64,000 bases of DNA from Streptosporangium subroseum (GTDB taxonomy: Bacteria > Actinomycetota > Actinomycetes > Streptosporangiales > Streptosporangiaceae). Shown one piece after another: positions 43,577 to 52,495 of the stretch (its first letter is position 1; the number at the start of each line of letters is the position of its first letter). The notes below the pieces were generated by a model. The model was not told the origin of the DNA. It worked only from the letters and a program-made list of their open reading frames with translations, and did not search any database. A program made the position numbers and the translations under genes. The stretch covers positions 22,202-86,201 of the forward strand of contig NZ_FZOD01000043.1 in NCBI RefSeq assembly GCF_900188345.1, written 5' to 3'.

Positions 43577-43921
43577 TTAGTCCCCCGTCGCGGTGCGACC
43601 GGTGCCAACCGCACCTCCGGACTGCCGGATGACCAGGCACTGATCGAGCTCCAGCAGCCGGAGCAGCCGCAGGACCAGGTCCGACGGCCGCAGGATGATC
43701 ATCGAGCCGCCCAGGTCGCGCACGCGCTCGTCGGCCCAGAGCAGGATCCTGACGCCGGCGCAGTCGAGGAAGGTCACGTGGGCCAGGTCGAGCTCCAGCC
43801 TCACCGCGGTGAGGGCGCCGATGACGCGTCGCAGCTCGACGCCCGTTATGACATCCAGATCGCCGTAAACACTGATCTCCGTCCCGTCCGTGGCGATCTC
43901 CGGCGACGTGAGCAGGATCAC
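43577..43921 (-). CDS. STAS-domain protein (anti-sigma antagonist type)
   Basis: This 114-residue protein is one STAS domain (ISVYGDLDVITGVELRRVI.., FLDCAGVRILLWADERVRDLGG). In SpoIIAA/RsbV a Ser follows the Asp in the FxDSxG motif and is phosphorylated; here Cys54 takes its place (LDCAG). It may therefore not be switched by phosphorylation in the usual way. The GTG start overlaps the GAF-ANTAR stop (GTGA), so the two are coupled. Its partner could be an RsbW-type kinase such as the one at 8098-8538, which is unlinked. Confidence 0.85.
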   Translation of the reverse strand: MILLTSPEIATDGTEISVYGDLDVITGVELRRVIGALTAVRLELDLAHVTFLDCAGVRILLWADERVRDLGGSMIILRPSDLVLRLLRLLELDQCLVIRQSGGAVGTGRTATGD

Positions 43922-44625
43922 CGCGTTTCGCCCGCTCCTTCTCCCAGCACCTCGGCCGCGAGGTCTGCCACCCGGCGGCGGCTGTCCCTGGCCTGCTTGC
44001 GCAGGCCGGTGAAGGCCTGGGTGGCGGTGAGGTCGTGCTTGCCCATCAGGTAGCCGATGGCCCGCTCGATGACCACCCGGTAGTCGAGCGCGTACTGAAG
44101 CTGCTCGGCCAGGGCGCTCTTCTCCTCCGCGGCCATCGCGGCCGTGAGAAGCTGCTCGATCACGTCGGCGTAACCGTAAAGGGCCTGGACGTCGGACTCG
44201 TCCCACTCGTAGGGCTTGGACTGGTAGACGTTCAGCGTGCCCACCGGATCACCGCCGAGCCGTACCGGCACGCCGGCGACCGCCCGCACCTCGGGATGGA
44301 GCCGGTCGGCGAGCTTCGGCCAGCGTGGATCCACCTGAACGTCGGTCGAGGTCACCGCGGTGTTCTCCGCGTAGGCGGACACGCACGGCCCCTGTCCGAG
44401 ATGAAGCTGGGCCCCCTCAAGGCTGCGCCCCCGGTCGTCGGTGGTTACCAAGTAGCGCAGATCCTTGCCCTCCTCCGCAAACATCAGACCCGCACCGGAG
44501 TATCCGAACAGCGTGTCCACGACACCCACAGCCCGCTCCAGCTGCTGGACTATGCCCGTCGTGGACGAGGACGTCTGAACCCTTCTCAGGCTCGCGACCA
44601 GCGCATCCGGATCAATGTGAGTCAT
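43918..44625 (-). CDS. GAF-ANTAR RNA-binding regulator
   Basis: This 235-residue protein has an N-terminal GAF sensor (~20-165; LGQGPCVSAYAENTAVTSTDV, GTLNVYQ) and a C-terminal ANTAR domain (~175-225; LDYRVVIERAIGYLMGKHDLTATQAFTGLRKQARDSRRRVADLAAEVL). ANTAR domains bind paired hexaloop hairpins in mRNA and prevent termination. Its target is unknown. It lies between a stand-alone GAF gene and a STAS gene, all on the minus strand. Confidence 0.9.
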   Translation of the reverse strand: MTHIDPDALVASLRRVQTSSSTTGIVQQLERAVGVVDTLFGYSGAGLMFAEEGKDLRYLVTTDDRGRSLEGAQLHLGQGPCVSAYAENTAVTSTDVQVDPRWPKLADRLHPEVRAVAGVPVRLGGDPVGTLNVYQSKPYEWDESDVQALYGYADVIEQLLTAAMAAEEKSALAEQLQYALDYRVVIERAIGYLMGKHDLTATQAFTGLRKQARDSRRRVADLAAEVLGEGAGETR

Positions 44626-44670
44626 ATGTGGGGCGCCTCTCAGCGTCGGCCTGGTTACTTGACGTGCGCA

Positions 44671-45141
44671 CTACGACTTCCCAGAAATAGGAGAATTATG
44701 GGCAAGGGTCTGCAGGACCATCACCATGAGCCGGCCGAGACCTTCTCCTGTCTGAACTTTCGCGGGCTGCCATTCATGACTGATACGGTCGTAGAAATTC
44801 AGGGTGCCGATCAGCTGTTCTTCCACTCGCAACGGAACCGAGAGCACCGCGCGAACTCCGGAGACGCCCGCCGCCAGGCCGGGAAAACCGAAGGGGCGTG
44901 CCGCGTAGAGGTCGTTGACCGCGACGTCCACGCCGCGGGTCAGGCTCTCGATGGCCGGTCCGGTCCCGATCTGCTCCTGGAGCAGCTCCAGTCGTCTGCC
45001 GTCGTCGTCGGAACCGGCGACCGCACGCAGGCGGTTCTGGTCGTCCAAGAGCATGAGCGCCGCACCATCGGCGCCGAGAACGTCCGCCAGAGCGTTGAGT
45101 GTGCGCTCGACGAGCCGAGATAATTCGAGAACTTGGGTCAT
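44671..45141 (-). CDS. GAF-domain protein
   Basis: This 156-residue protein is a single GAF domain (LSRLVERTLNALADVLGADGAALMLLDDQNRLRAVAGSD; LQEQIGTGPAIESLTRGVDVAVNDL; GVRAVLSVPLRVEEQLIGTLNFYDRISHEW). It resembles the sensor part of GAF-ANTAR proteins but lacks the ANTAR end. The ATG at 45141 has AGGAAG 9 bases upstream. It probably acts with the GAF-ANTAR and STAS genes downstream. Confidence 0.85.
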   Translation of the reverse strand: MTQVLELSRLVERTLNALADVLGADGAALMLLDDQNRLRAVAGSDDDGRRLELLQEQIGTGPAIESLTRGVDVAVNDLYAARPFGFPGLAAGVSGVRAVLSVPLRVEEQLIGTLNFYDRISHEWQPAKVQTGEGLGRLMVMVLQTLAHNSPISGKS

Positions 45142-45325
45142 GAGCGGGCTTCCTACATGCTGAGGTAGCTCCGCGGACACAAGGCGGAATGAGCTTCGTT
45201 CAAAGACTAGTGCTGCTCGATGACTCCGGCCAAACCGTGCACGACGTTGATCACCAGCTAAGGCCACATATCGCCGTCAATACATCGTTAAGCATTCGGC
45301 AAACAAAGATCGACAGAGTGGACGC

Positions 45326-45709
45326 ATGAACATGCCGTCACGTTCCGCCATCGTCCGCCGACGTCGCACCTTCGTGCATGTCGTGCTCCGGGATCTCTCG
45401 GAGACCGGCGACGTCACCGTGCCGCCCTGGTGGGCGGACGAGATCCAGCGGGAGTTCGGTGGGCTGAGCGGATTTCTGGCGGAGCTGAGCCGCCAGTGGT
45501 GGACGGCCTACGCCGCGCATCTGGACGCGCTGATCGAGCTCGGTGCGGGCGACCCCGCGCAGGCGTGGGCCGACGTCACCGAGCAGATGCCCCACCTGCG
45601 AGCCGTCCTCGACTCCTACGCCGGCGAGGACGCACTCGCCGAGGCCGAGCAGCGTCACTGTGACGTCCTGCGCTGGACCACGCGGCGCGACACCCGCCGT
45701 GCCGCCTGA
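45326..45709 (+). CDS. Hypothetical protein
   Basis: This 127-residue soluble protein has a basic start (MNMPSRSAIVRRRRTFVHVVLRDLSE), then PPWWADEIQREFGGLSGFLAELSRQWWTAYAAHLDALIELG, mostly helical. I do not recognise a family. Codon usage is that of a real gene. An ATG at 45332 is an alternative start; no strong ribosome site is visible. It is divergent from the GAF gene. Confidence 0.65.
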   Translation: MNMPSRSAIVRRRRTFVHVVLRDLSETGDVTVPPWWADEIQREFGGLSGFLAELSRQWWTAYAAHLDALIELGAGDPAQAWADVTEQMPHLRAVLDSYAGEDALAEAEQRHCDVLRWTTRRDTRRAA

Positions 45710-45798
45710 GGGGCCACCTGAGAGGTTATCTGAAGGGCCGCCCGAGGACTCGCCGTTGCCCGCAGACATATCCGCGAGTAATCGGGTAGCCATAAACG

Positions 45799-46575
45799 AT
45801 GCTCAGGTTTCTCGATGGTCACTCTTCGTCAGATCGGTTCTCGCGTCGCCAGGCCGCGGATGATCAGGCCGCGGACCGGCGGCTGGGTGTACGGCTGACG
45901 CTGGCGGCGGTCGCCGTCGCGCTCTTCACCGTGCCGTTTGTCATCCTGCTCATCCTCGTGAAGACCTCGTTCACCCCGCTGAGCGACTTCGACGAGAGCA
46001 TCGCCCTTCAGCTGCACGCGCACGCGGTGGCGGACCCGGGCTACACGAACTTCCTGAGCATAGGGACCGAGGTGTTCGGACCCTGGACCTGGCGTGTCCT
46101 GGTGATACTGACCGGGATCTGGCTCTGGTACCGGGGAGCTCCGCGCCTGGGGATCTGGGCGGTCGCCACCATCACCTTCGGCGGCCTGCTCAACCTGGCC
46201 GTCAAGGCGGCCGTCGACCGCGCCCGGCCCGACCTGCCGGACCCGGTGGCCTCCGCGCCCGGCGCCTCCTTCCCGTCCGGGCACGCGATGGGCGCGGCAC
46301 TCGGCGTGTGCATCCTCATGCTCATCCTGCTGCCCTCCCTGAAGAGCTGGGCCGCCCGGATCATCGCCTGGCTCGTCGCCGGCGCCATCATGGTGTTCGT
46401 CGCCTACAGCCGGGTGGCGCTCGGCGTCCACTGGGTCAGCGACGTGGTCGCGGGCGTCGCCCTGGGCATCGTGGTCGTCGTGGGGGCCGCGATCGGATTC
46501 GAGGCCTGGCGCAGAGGCGAGGGCCGCAGGCCCGCCGAGCCCCTCAAGGAAGGCATGGAGCCCGAGGCGTTCTGA
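45799..46575 (+). CDS. PAP2-family membrane phosphatase
   Basis: This 258-residue protein has about six hydrophobic segments and the full PAP2 signature: KAAVDRARPDLPDP, SFPSGHAMG and SRVALGVHWVSDV. Such enzymes remove phosphate from lipid phosphates such as phosphatidate or undecaprenyl pyrophosphate, with the active site outside. An N-terminal polar tail (~28 residues) precedes the first helix. A second PAP2 gene follows. Its last codons (GAGCCCGAGGCGTTCTGA) match the tandem repeat that lies between the two genes. Confidence 0.88.
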   Translation: MLRFLDGHSSSDRFSRRQAADDQAADRRLGVRLTLAAVAVALFTVPFVILLILVKTSFTPLSDFDESIALQLHAHAVADPGYTNFLSIGTEVFGPWTWRVLVILTGIWLWYRGAPRLGIWAVATITFGGLLNLAVKAAVDRARPDLPDPVASAPGASFPSGHAMGAALGVCILMLILLPSLKSWAARIIAWLVAGAIMVFVAYSRVALGVHWVSDVVAGVALGIVVVVGAAIGFEAWRRGEGRRPAEPLKEGMEPEAF

Positions 46576-46597
46576 GAGTCACGTGATGGATTCCGGA

Positions 46598-46704
46598 GCG
46601 TTCTGGGCACCGTATCGGCGGAGCCCAAGGCGTTCTTGGGCGCCGTATCGGCGGAGCCCAAGGCGTTCTGGGCGCCGTATTGGCGGGGCCCGAGGCGTTC
46701 TGAG
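46598..46704. repeat. 32/33-bp tandem repeat between two PAP2 genes
   Basis: GCGTTCTKGGGC.CCGTAT.GGCGG.GCCC.AG units begin at 46598, 46630, 46663 and 46695 (the last partial). The word GCCCGAGGCGTTCTGAGAG at the end of the array also occurs at the stop of the upstream PAP2 gene, which suggests that the array grew from that gene's 3' end. Confidence 0.8.
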
Positions 46705-46731
46705 AGCCGGATTGAGGGTAGCTCGCGCGCC

Positions 46732-47463
46732 ATGTCTAAATTGTCGATCGACGTCAAAGGCGCGGCACGCCTCATCCTGCTCCCCCTGGCCCTCATGGCC
46801 GCCCTGACGATCGGCGTCGGGCTGCTCATCACCCAGGTCCTGCAGACGACCACCCTCATCGCGAACGACGAGGGGGTCAACGAACAGCTGGTCACCGACC
46901 GCACGGCGTTCTTGAACGACGCCACGGACAGGATGACCTCGTTTTCGGACATGCCGACGATCATCATCGCCACCGTGGTGCTCATCATCGTCTTCCGGCT
47001 GGCATTCAAGCGCTGGAACGAGTCGATCTTCCTGACGCTGGCCGTCTTCTCCCAGTCGGCCATCTTCCTGCTGGCGACCGTCTTCGCCCAGCGGAAGCGT
47101 CCCCTGGTCCAGCACCTCGACCCCGCACCCCCCACCTCCAGCTTTCCCTCCGGGCACACCAGCGCCGCGGTCGCCTTCTACTGCGGCGTCGCCCTGGTGC
47201 TGACCGTCCACACCCACCGGTTCAAGATTCTCAACGTGCTGTGGTGGGCGATCGGTCTGGCGATCCCACTGGGGATCGCATACTCCCGGATGTATCGCGG
47301 CATGCACCATCTGAGCGACGTGAGCTGGGGTCTCCTGCTCGGCGCGGTCTGCATCGCGGTGGCCGCCAACGCGCTGCTGTTCCGGCCCGTGGTGAGCGAG
47401 AAGAAGGAGAAGGCCGCCACGCGGGAATCTCCGCGATCTCCGCGGCCCGTCTCCGAACGGTGA
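46732..47463 (+). CDS. PAP2-family membrane phosphatase, second copy
   Basis: This 243-residue protein has about six hydrophobic segments and the PAP2 marks AQRKRPLVQHLDP, SFPSGHTSAAVAF and YSRMYRGMHHLSDV. It is clearly diverged from the upstream PAP2 protein, with a longer first extracytoplasmic loop (ANDEGVNEQLVTDRTAFLNDATDR). The C-terminal tail is charged. I chose the ATG at 46732, where the first helix follows; a longer frame would start inside the repeat. Substrate likely a polyprenyl or phosphatidyl phosphate. Confidence 0.86.
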   Translation: MSKLSIDVKGAARLILLPLALMAALTIGVGLLITQVLQTTTLIANDEGVNEQLVTDRTAFLNDATDRMTSFSDMPTIIIATVVLIIVFRLAFKRWNESIFLTLAVFSQSAIFLLATVFAQRKRPLVQHLDPAPPTSSFPSGHTSAAVAFYCGVALVLTVHTHRFKILNVLWWAIGLAIPLGIAYSRMYRGMHHLSDVSWGLLLGAVCIAVAANALLFRPVVSEKKEKAATRESPRSPRPVSER

Positions 47464-47875
47464 TCGGGCGTCACCGCTGGTCACCCTCGTGCGAAAGCCG
47501 CGTTTTCGATCATGTGTACGCTTGGACCGGTCTAGATTCGAAGGCGCGTAAATAAGGAAATACACCCGTGCACGCAGATGACTGGAGCACGATGGACGAG
47601 TTCCGGTCATCGACCCGGGCACCCGAACAACTCAGCGACGCGGAAAAGCAGGAGACGGACGGCGGCTATCGTCGGCCCGGCTCAGCATGAGACGGTAGGA
47701 ACCACCAGAATCAAGCCTCACATCCGTCACTTCAGGTAGCCCGATGATCGCCCTATGCTACGAAGTAAGATAGAAACCTCGATAGGGAGATTCAACTCTC
47801 CCATATGGGGAAGAGCAGCCAGCCGGCCGGACCCAGACGCGTTCGACGGCTACCCTCTAGGAAGGAAGCCGGTCC
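47464..47875. other. Gap with one possible mini-gene and a small hairpin
   Basis: Apart from the 40-codon frame at 47568-47690, no gene is seen. GGGAGA (47785-47790) pairs with TCTCCC (47797-47802) near the right end. The part around 47520-47570 is AT-richer and may hold a promoter. Confidence 0.4.
47568..47690 (+). CDS. Possible 40-residue protein
   Basis: A GTG at 47568 with AAGGAAA 7 bases upstream opens a 40-residue polar frame (MHADDWSTMDEFRSST.. ending RRPGSA). It has a GC-biased third position but no known relative. It may be a real small gene or chance. Confidence 0.3.
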   Translation: MHADDWSTMDEFRSSTRAPEQLSDAEKQETDGGYRRPGSA

Positions 47876-48133
47876 ATGGATCGTCAGTCCGTTGTCTGCC
47901 ATACCTGCACGGGCGTACTGCCCGCCACCGACTCTCGCACCTACACCATTCAGCGAGGGCGTCTCATCGTGAGCAACGGATACTGCACCTGTCCCCCCTC
48001 CGCGCAGCAGCCCGCCGCGCAGACGGCCCAGACCGCACAGCAGGCCGCACCGTCCGTGGAGTCCGGCACGCACCGGCAGCCGCAGCAGGGCGAGCAGCAG
48101 CCCGCGAACCAGGGCGTGATGGCGGGCGCCTGA
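47876..48133 (+). CDS. Small Cys-containing protein with Gln/Ala-rich tail
   Basis: This 85-residue protein begins MDRQSVVCHTCTGVLPATDSRTYTIQRGRLIVSNGYCTC, with four Cys as CxxC and CxC, which could bind zinc. The second half is a Gln/Ala/Pro-rich low-complexity tail (AAQTAQTAQQAA). GGAAGGAAG lies 8 bases before the ATG. I do not recognise a family. Confidence 0.65.
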   Translation: MDRQSVVCHTCTGVLPATDSRTYTIQRGRLIVSNGYCTCPPSAQQPAAQTAQTAQQAAPSVESGTHRQPQQGEQQPANQGVMAGA

Positions 48134-48252
48134 GAGACACCCGGTGAGTAGTCGGGAGCTGCCGTGGGTCGGGGGGCCTGCGCGCGGCAGCTCGACCCCT
48201 CCATCGACCCGCCGACCGCGGGTCATGTCGCCGGCAGCGTGGGTTCAGCGGG

Positions 48253-48345
48253 TCAGCCGGACAATCCCCACGCCGCGACCACGGCGAGGCCACTCGTTCC
48301 GAGTAGGCCGATAAGCACCACGATGGCAATCACTCGACGGTTCAT
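48253..48345 (-). CDS. Possible 30-residue single-pass membrane peptide
   Basis: An ATG at 48345 opens MNRRVIAIVVLIGLLGTSGL.. and closes after 30 residues. The sequence is a positive start plus one hydrophobic helix, the form of small bacterial membrane proteins. No ribosome site is visible. It lies just upstream of nothing on its strand and downstream of the GH15 gene end on the other side of the gap. Confidence 0.4.
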   Translation of the reverse strand: MNRRVIAIVVLIGLLGTSGLAVVAAWGLSG

Positions 48346-48426
48346 AATCTGGAGCTTAGCCAGACGCCTCGGACGAAGAGGTCCGACGAGACGGCTTGCT
48401 CGAACCGGCGTGTCCACGCGCCGTCG

Positions 48427-50343
48427 TCATGGCTCCGGCACGGTTCCCGGCCACTTGGGTGTGATCAACCGGCCCCGTTCGGCCCGGATGATGTGGATGA
48501 CCGCGTTGATGAGGGCGAGGTGGGTGAATGCCTGGGGAAAGTTGCCCAGGTGGCGCCCGCTGAGAGGATCGATCTCCTCGGCGTAGAGACCGAGAGGGCT
48601 GGCGAAGGAGAGAACCTTCTCGCAGAGCCTGTGGGCGCGGGCGTACTCCCCGATCTCCGTCAGCGCCGAGACGAGCCAGAACGAGCACATCGTGAAGGTG
48701 CCCTCCTCCCCGGCCATGCCGTCGTCGGTGTCCTTCGTCCTGTAGCGCAGGACCAGATCCTCGACGGTCAGCTCGTCGGCGATGGCGAAGACGGTGTCGC
48801 GGACCCTGGGGTCGGTCGACGGCAGGAAACGCACGAGTGGGATGAGCAGGAGCGACGCGTCCAGGGCATCGGTGTCGTAGTGCTGCCTGAAGACTCCGCG
48901 CTCGCTGACGCCGTTGGCGCAGACGTCGGCGTGGATCTCGTCGGCGGCGGCCTGCCAGCGACCGGCCAGGTCCAGTTCCTGGCGGAGCCGGGCGAGCCGC
49001 GCACCCCGGTCGGCCGCCACCCAGCACATGACCTTCGATGAGGTGAAGTGCTTGGGTTCGCCGCGCACCTCCCATATGCCGCGGTCGGGATCCCGCCAGT
49101 ATTTGAGGGCGGCCTCGACCTGACGCCTCAGCATCGGCCAGATTCGCTCGTCCAGGCGTTCCCTGGTCCGGGTGTGGATGTAGAAGGAGTCGAGGACGGC
49201 TCCCCAGACGTCGTTCTGGCGGTGACGGTAGGCGGCGTTGCCGATCCGGACGGGCCTGGCTCCCTCGTACCCTTCGAGATGATCGAGGATGCGCTCCTCC
49301 AGGACGCGCTCGCCGTCGACGCCGTACATGATCTGCAGCTCCTCGTCCCTCTCCGTGATGTCGGCGATGAACCAGAAGAAGTCGTCGGCCTCCCAGTCGA
49401 ACCCGAGCGTGTACAGGGCCCAGAGGGCGAAGGTCGAGTCCCGGATCCAGGTGTAGCGGTAGTCCCAGTTGCGGCTTCCGCCCGGCACCTCGGGCAGGGA
49501 GGTGGTCGCCGCCGCGACGAGCGCGCCGGTCGGGGCGAAGGTCAGCCCCTTGAGCGTGAGGGCGCTGCGTTCCAGGAAGCCGCGCCAGGGATGGTCGGGG
49601 AAGTCGCCTCTGGCAAGCCAGTGCTGCCAGTGGTGGGCGGTCCACACGAGCCGGGCGTACGCGTCCTGGAAGGTGTAGGGCGGCTCGTGCGTGGTCCAGG
49701 TCAGCGCGCAGAAGCGGGTGTCTCCCTCGCGCAGCAGGGTACGCGCGGTCGCCCTGCCGCCTTCGAACCCCAGTCGCAGGTCGGTGGTGAGCATGAGCTC
49801 CAGTTCCTGCCCGTCCGCCTTCGCGAGGCCCTGGTGGTAGCCCCGCTCCGTGTAGGCCCAGCGAACCGGTCTGCGGCCGTAGTCGAACATCGGCTCGCAG
49901 TCCAGGGCGACCTGCGCCTCCCCGCTGACGCAGCGCACCGTACGCAGCAGCACGTGGGAGGCGTCGTAGTCGGTCGGCGCCCTCCTGTGGGTCTGGGAGA
50001 GCTCCTCGTCGTGATGCCAGGGGCCCATGAGCAGCAGGTCGCGGACGATGATCCAGCCGGTCGGCGTGCCCCAGCTCGTCTCCAGCACCATGGTGCCCGG
50101 GAGGTATCGGCGCGCGGCCGGGACCCTGATGTCGGCGGGACCGATCCGGAAGCCTCCGGCATCCCGATCGAGCATCGCGGCGAACACGCTGGGCGAGTCC
50201 ATCCGTGGCAGGCACAGCCACTCGACGTTTCCGCTCGGCGCGACCAGGGCGCTGACCTCGCAGTCGGACAGGAAGCCGTAGTCCGCGATCGGCGGAAAGA
50301 GCGAGGAACCGGAAAAGGCGCCCACCGGTGATTCGGCTGTCAT
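48427..50343 (-). CDS. GH15-family glycoside hydrolase (trehalase/glucoamylase type)
   Basis: This 638-residue protein starts FPPIADYGFLSDCEVSALVAPSGNVEWLCLPRMDSPSVFAAMLD, the usual head of bacterial GH15 enzymes, and has the (alpha/alpha)6 barrel with SRNWDYRYTWIRDSTFAL, GIWEVRGEPKHFTSSKVMCWVA (catalytic Glu) and GLYAEEIDP (second Glu). Mycobacterial members of this type are trehalases (Rv2402), so trehalose or a maltosyl glucan is the likely substrate. No signal peptide is seen. The ATG at 50343 is the first plausible start. Confidence 0.9.
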   Translation of the reverse strand: MTAESPVGAFSGSSLFPPIADYGFLSDCEVSALVAPSGNVEWLCLPRMDSPSVFAAMLDRDAGGFRIGPADIRVPAARRYLPGTMVLETSWGTPTGWIIVRDLLLMGPWHHDEELSQTHRRAPTDYDASHVLLRTVRCVSGEAQVALDCEPMFDYGRRPVRWAYTERGYHQGLAKADGQELELMLTTDLRLGFEGGRATARTLLREGDTRFCALTWTTHEPPYTFQDAYARLVWTAHHWQHWLARGDFPDHPWRGFLERSALTLKGLTFAPTGALVAAATTSLPEVPGGSRNWDYRYTWIRDSTFALWALYTLGFDWEADDFFWFIADITERDEELQIMYGVDGERVLEERILDHLEGYEGARPVRIGNAAYRHRQNDVWGAVLDSFYIHTRTRERLDERIWPMLRRQVEAALKYWRDPDRGIWEVRGEPKHFTSSKVMCWVAADRGARLARLRQELDLAGRWQAAADEIHADVCANGVSERGVFRQHYDTDALDASLLLIPLVRFLPSTDPRVRDTVFAIADELTVEDLVLRYRTKDTDDGMAGEEGTFTMCSFWLVSALTEIGEYARAHRLCEKVLSFASPLGLYAEEIDPLSGRHLGNFPQAFTHLALINAVIHIIRAERGRLITPKWPGTVPEP

Positions 50344-50484
50344 GCGACTTTTCTACCCTCGACTCCCATTTAGGCACGCTCACCGCTGATCGAATCGGCC
50401 GCGACCCCGAGAGCCCCTCTGGATAACAAATCGGTCTCGGGGGGAGCGTAGCCTGGCAGGGAGTCGCCCCTCAGGAGGTCCGCC

Positions 50485-51318
50485 ATGCGCATGATCAAAC
50501 TTCCGTTCGGGGAGGAAGTCGTGGCCCTCGGCCAGGGCACCTGGCACATGGCTGAGGATCCCTCGCGCCGGGAGGAGGAGATCACGGCGCTGCGCCTCGG
50601 GCTGGAGCTCGGCATGACGTTGATCGACACCGCCGAGATGTACGGCGGCGGCAGCGTGGAACGGCTCGTCGGCGAGGCGATCGCCGGTCTCCGTGACGAG
50701 GTCTTCCTCGTCGGCAAGGTATTGCCGCACCACGCCACGACCGAAGGCACGATCACCGCCTGCCAGGACAGCCTGCGCCGCCTCGGGACCGACTGGTTCG
50801 ATCTCTACCTGCTGCACTGGCGGGGGCCCACCCCGCTGGAGGAGACGCTGGTGGCCTTCGAGAAGCTGACGGCCCGGGGCGACATCCGGAGCTGGGGCGT
50901 GAGCAACTTCGACCTCCCGGACATGGAGGAACTCGCGGCCCTCATCGGTGGGGGCGCCGTACAGACCGACCAGGTCCTCTACAACGTCACCCGGCGCGGC
51001 ATCGAATACGACCTGCTGCCCTGGTGCCGCGAACACCGCATTCCGACCATGGCCTACTCGCCGATCGAGCAGGGCCGGCTGATCGGCCACCCCTCGCTCA
51101 ACGCGGTGGCCGCCCGGCATCGGGCGACCACGGCCCAGGTGGCCCTCGCCTGGGTGCTGCGCGACGACGATGTCATCGCCATCCCCAAGGCCGGAAAGCC
51201 GGAGCACGTAGGGCAGAACCAGGCGGCTCTGGACATCCGCCTCACCGAGGAGGACCTCAACGAGCTGGACGCGGTTTTCTCGCCGCCACCAGGGCCACGA
51301 CCCCTGGAGATGCTCTGA
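50485..51318 (+). CDS. Aldo/keto reductase
   Basis: This 277-residue NADPH-dependent reductase of the AKR superfamily has its tetrad: Asp48 and Tyr53 (LIDTAEMYGGG), Lys78 (FLVGKVLPH) and His111 (YLLHWRG). The C-terminal cofactor motif IAIPKAGKPEHVGQN is intact. AGGAGG precedes the ATG. The substrate cannot be told; it lies next to a GH15 hydrolase gene on the other strand. Confidence 0.92.
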   Translation: MRMIKLPFGEEVVALGQGTWHMAEDPSRREEEITALRLGLELGMTLIDTAEMYGGGSVERLVGEAIAGLRDEVFLVGKVLPHHATTEGTITACQDSLRRLGTDWFDLYLLHWRGPTPLEETLVAFEKLTARGDIRSWGVSNFDLPDMEELAALIGGGAVQTDQVLYNVTRRGIEYDLLPWCREHRIPTMAYSPIEQGRLIGHPSLNAVAARHRATTAQVALAWVLRDDDVIAIPKAGKPEHVGQNQAALDIRLTEEDLNELDAVFSPPPGPRPLEML

Positions 51319-51487
51319 ACCATTTCCTCGCCACCCCGTGACGTACGGGGCCCGTCAGCGCCCTCGCCGCCACCTCTCGTGCCGGGAAAAGCCATTTGAT
51401 CCCTATTTCTGAGTGAACTTTTCGGACAAATCACTGTCGAGTCTGCTAGTAAGATGCCCGACCAGGTTCACGTCAGAGAGGTTCATC

Positions 51488-52402
51488 GTGGGGCGCGACG
51501 GCAATCAGGAACCAAAAGCAGAGAGTCCCGGCGAGCAGACGGGTCCGCTCGGGCCCGAGCCCCAGCGAGGGATCGATCACCATCCCACGGGCGACATGCT
51601 GTCGGATGAGTGGATTCAGGAAACCGCTCAGGAGCCCGTTCCGAACGTCGGCGACCGGGTGATCCTCCACCTCGACGGATCCCGGGAGATCATCAGCCCC
51701 GACGGATCGCGAAAAATCGTCCACCTTGACGAGTATCGGGATACCTCGGAGTTCAACAGGGTGGACGCGCCCACGGGCGCCCAGGACTCCGCGCAGGTCC
51801 GTAGTTTTCTCGGGTCGGGGTGGAGAGAGAATCTCGATCTCCCTGACGAGCGTCGCCACAGGGGCAAGCGCAAGAGCAGGCTGCTCCTGGCGGCCGTCGG
51901 CGGGATCGTGATCGTCGGGCTTGCGAGCGGATGGATGATGTCCTCCACGGGCACGACGCCCGGCACCTCGTGCGCGTCGGGCGCCCAGTGCACGACGGCC
52001 GAGCATCCTGAGCAGCCTTCGGAGTCGCCGGCCTCCCTGCCCGCGGAGACGACGGACCCGTCCGTCGAGCCGACCGTCACCGTCAAGCCGACGACCGTCC
52101 CCCGCGTCCGGGAGTCCCGCACCTCGGATCCCCGTCCGACGGTGACCCGGAGCAGCACTCCCCCGCCGAAGCCGAGCCCCACGCGACAGCGGGAGGAGAG
52201 CAGCTCCCTCAACCTGGACCCCGAGCCGGAGACCCCGACCAGGCCCGCGCCCTCGTCGACGCAACCGGCAAAAACGGCGAAACCGAGCGAGAGCGCCCCT
52301 CCGGCCGAGAGCTCCACGCCAACCCAGGAGCCGACCTCGGCGGGAAACCCGAGCCCCAGCGATCCCCCGAAAAAGGGCGGGCTGCTGGACTGGCTGTTCT
52401 GA
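51488..52402 (+). CDS. Single-pass membrane protein with Ser/Thr/Pro-rich outer domain
   Basis: This 304-residue protein has a cytoplasmic half of ~130 residues with a paired motif (RVILHLDGSREIISPDGSRKIVHLDEY), one transmembrane helix near 135-155 (LLLAAVGGIVIVGLASGWMM) and an outer part rich in Pro, Ser, Thr and Glu, which may span the wall. It ends KKGGLLDWLF. I chose the GTG at 51488 (GAGAGG upstream). I do not recognise a family. Confidence 0.7.
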   Translation: MGRDGNQEPKAESPGEQTGPLGPEPQRGIDHHPTGDMLSDEWIQETAQEPVPNVGDRVILHLDGSREIISPDGSRKIVHLDEYRDTSEFNRVDAPTGAQDSAQVRSFLGSGWRENLDLPDERRHRGKRKSRLLLAAVGGIVIVGLASGWMMSSTGTTPGTSCASGAQCTTAEHPEQPSESPASLPAETTDPSVEPTVTVKPTTVPRVRESRTSDPRPTVTRSSTPPPKPSPTRQREESSSLNLDPEPETPTRPAPSSTQPAKTAKPSESAPPAESSTPTQEPTSAGNPSPSDPPKKGGLLDWLF

Positions 52403-52495
52403 GGCACTCCTCGTCGATGAAGACCGGCCCCTCCGGCAGCGGCCTGAAGACCGAGGAGGCCGGTGCGCGCGTCGGCGCTCGCCGATCGGTGAGGG

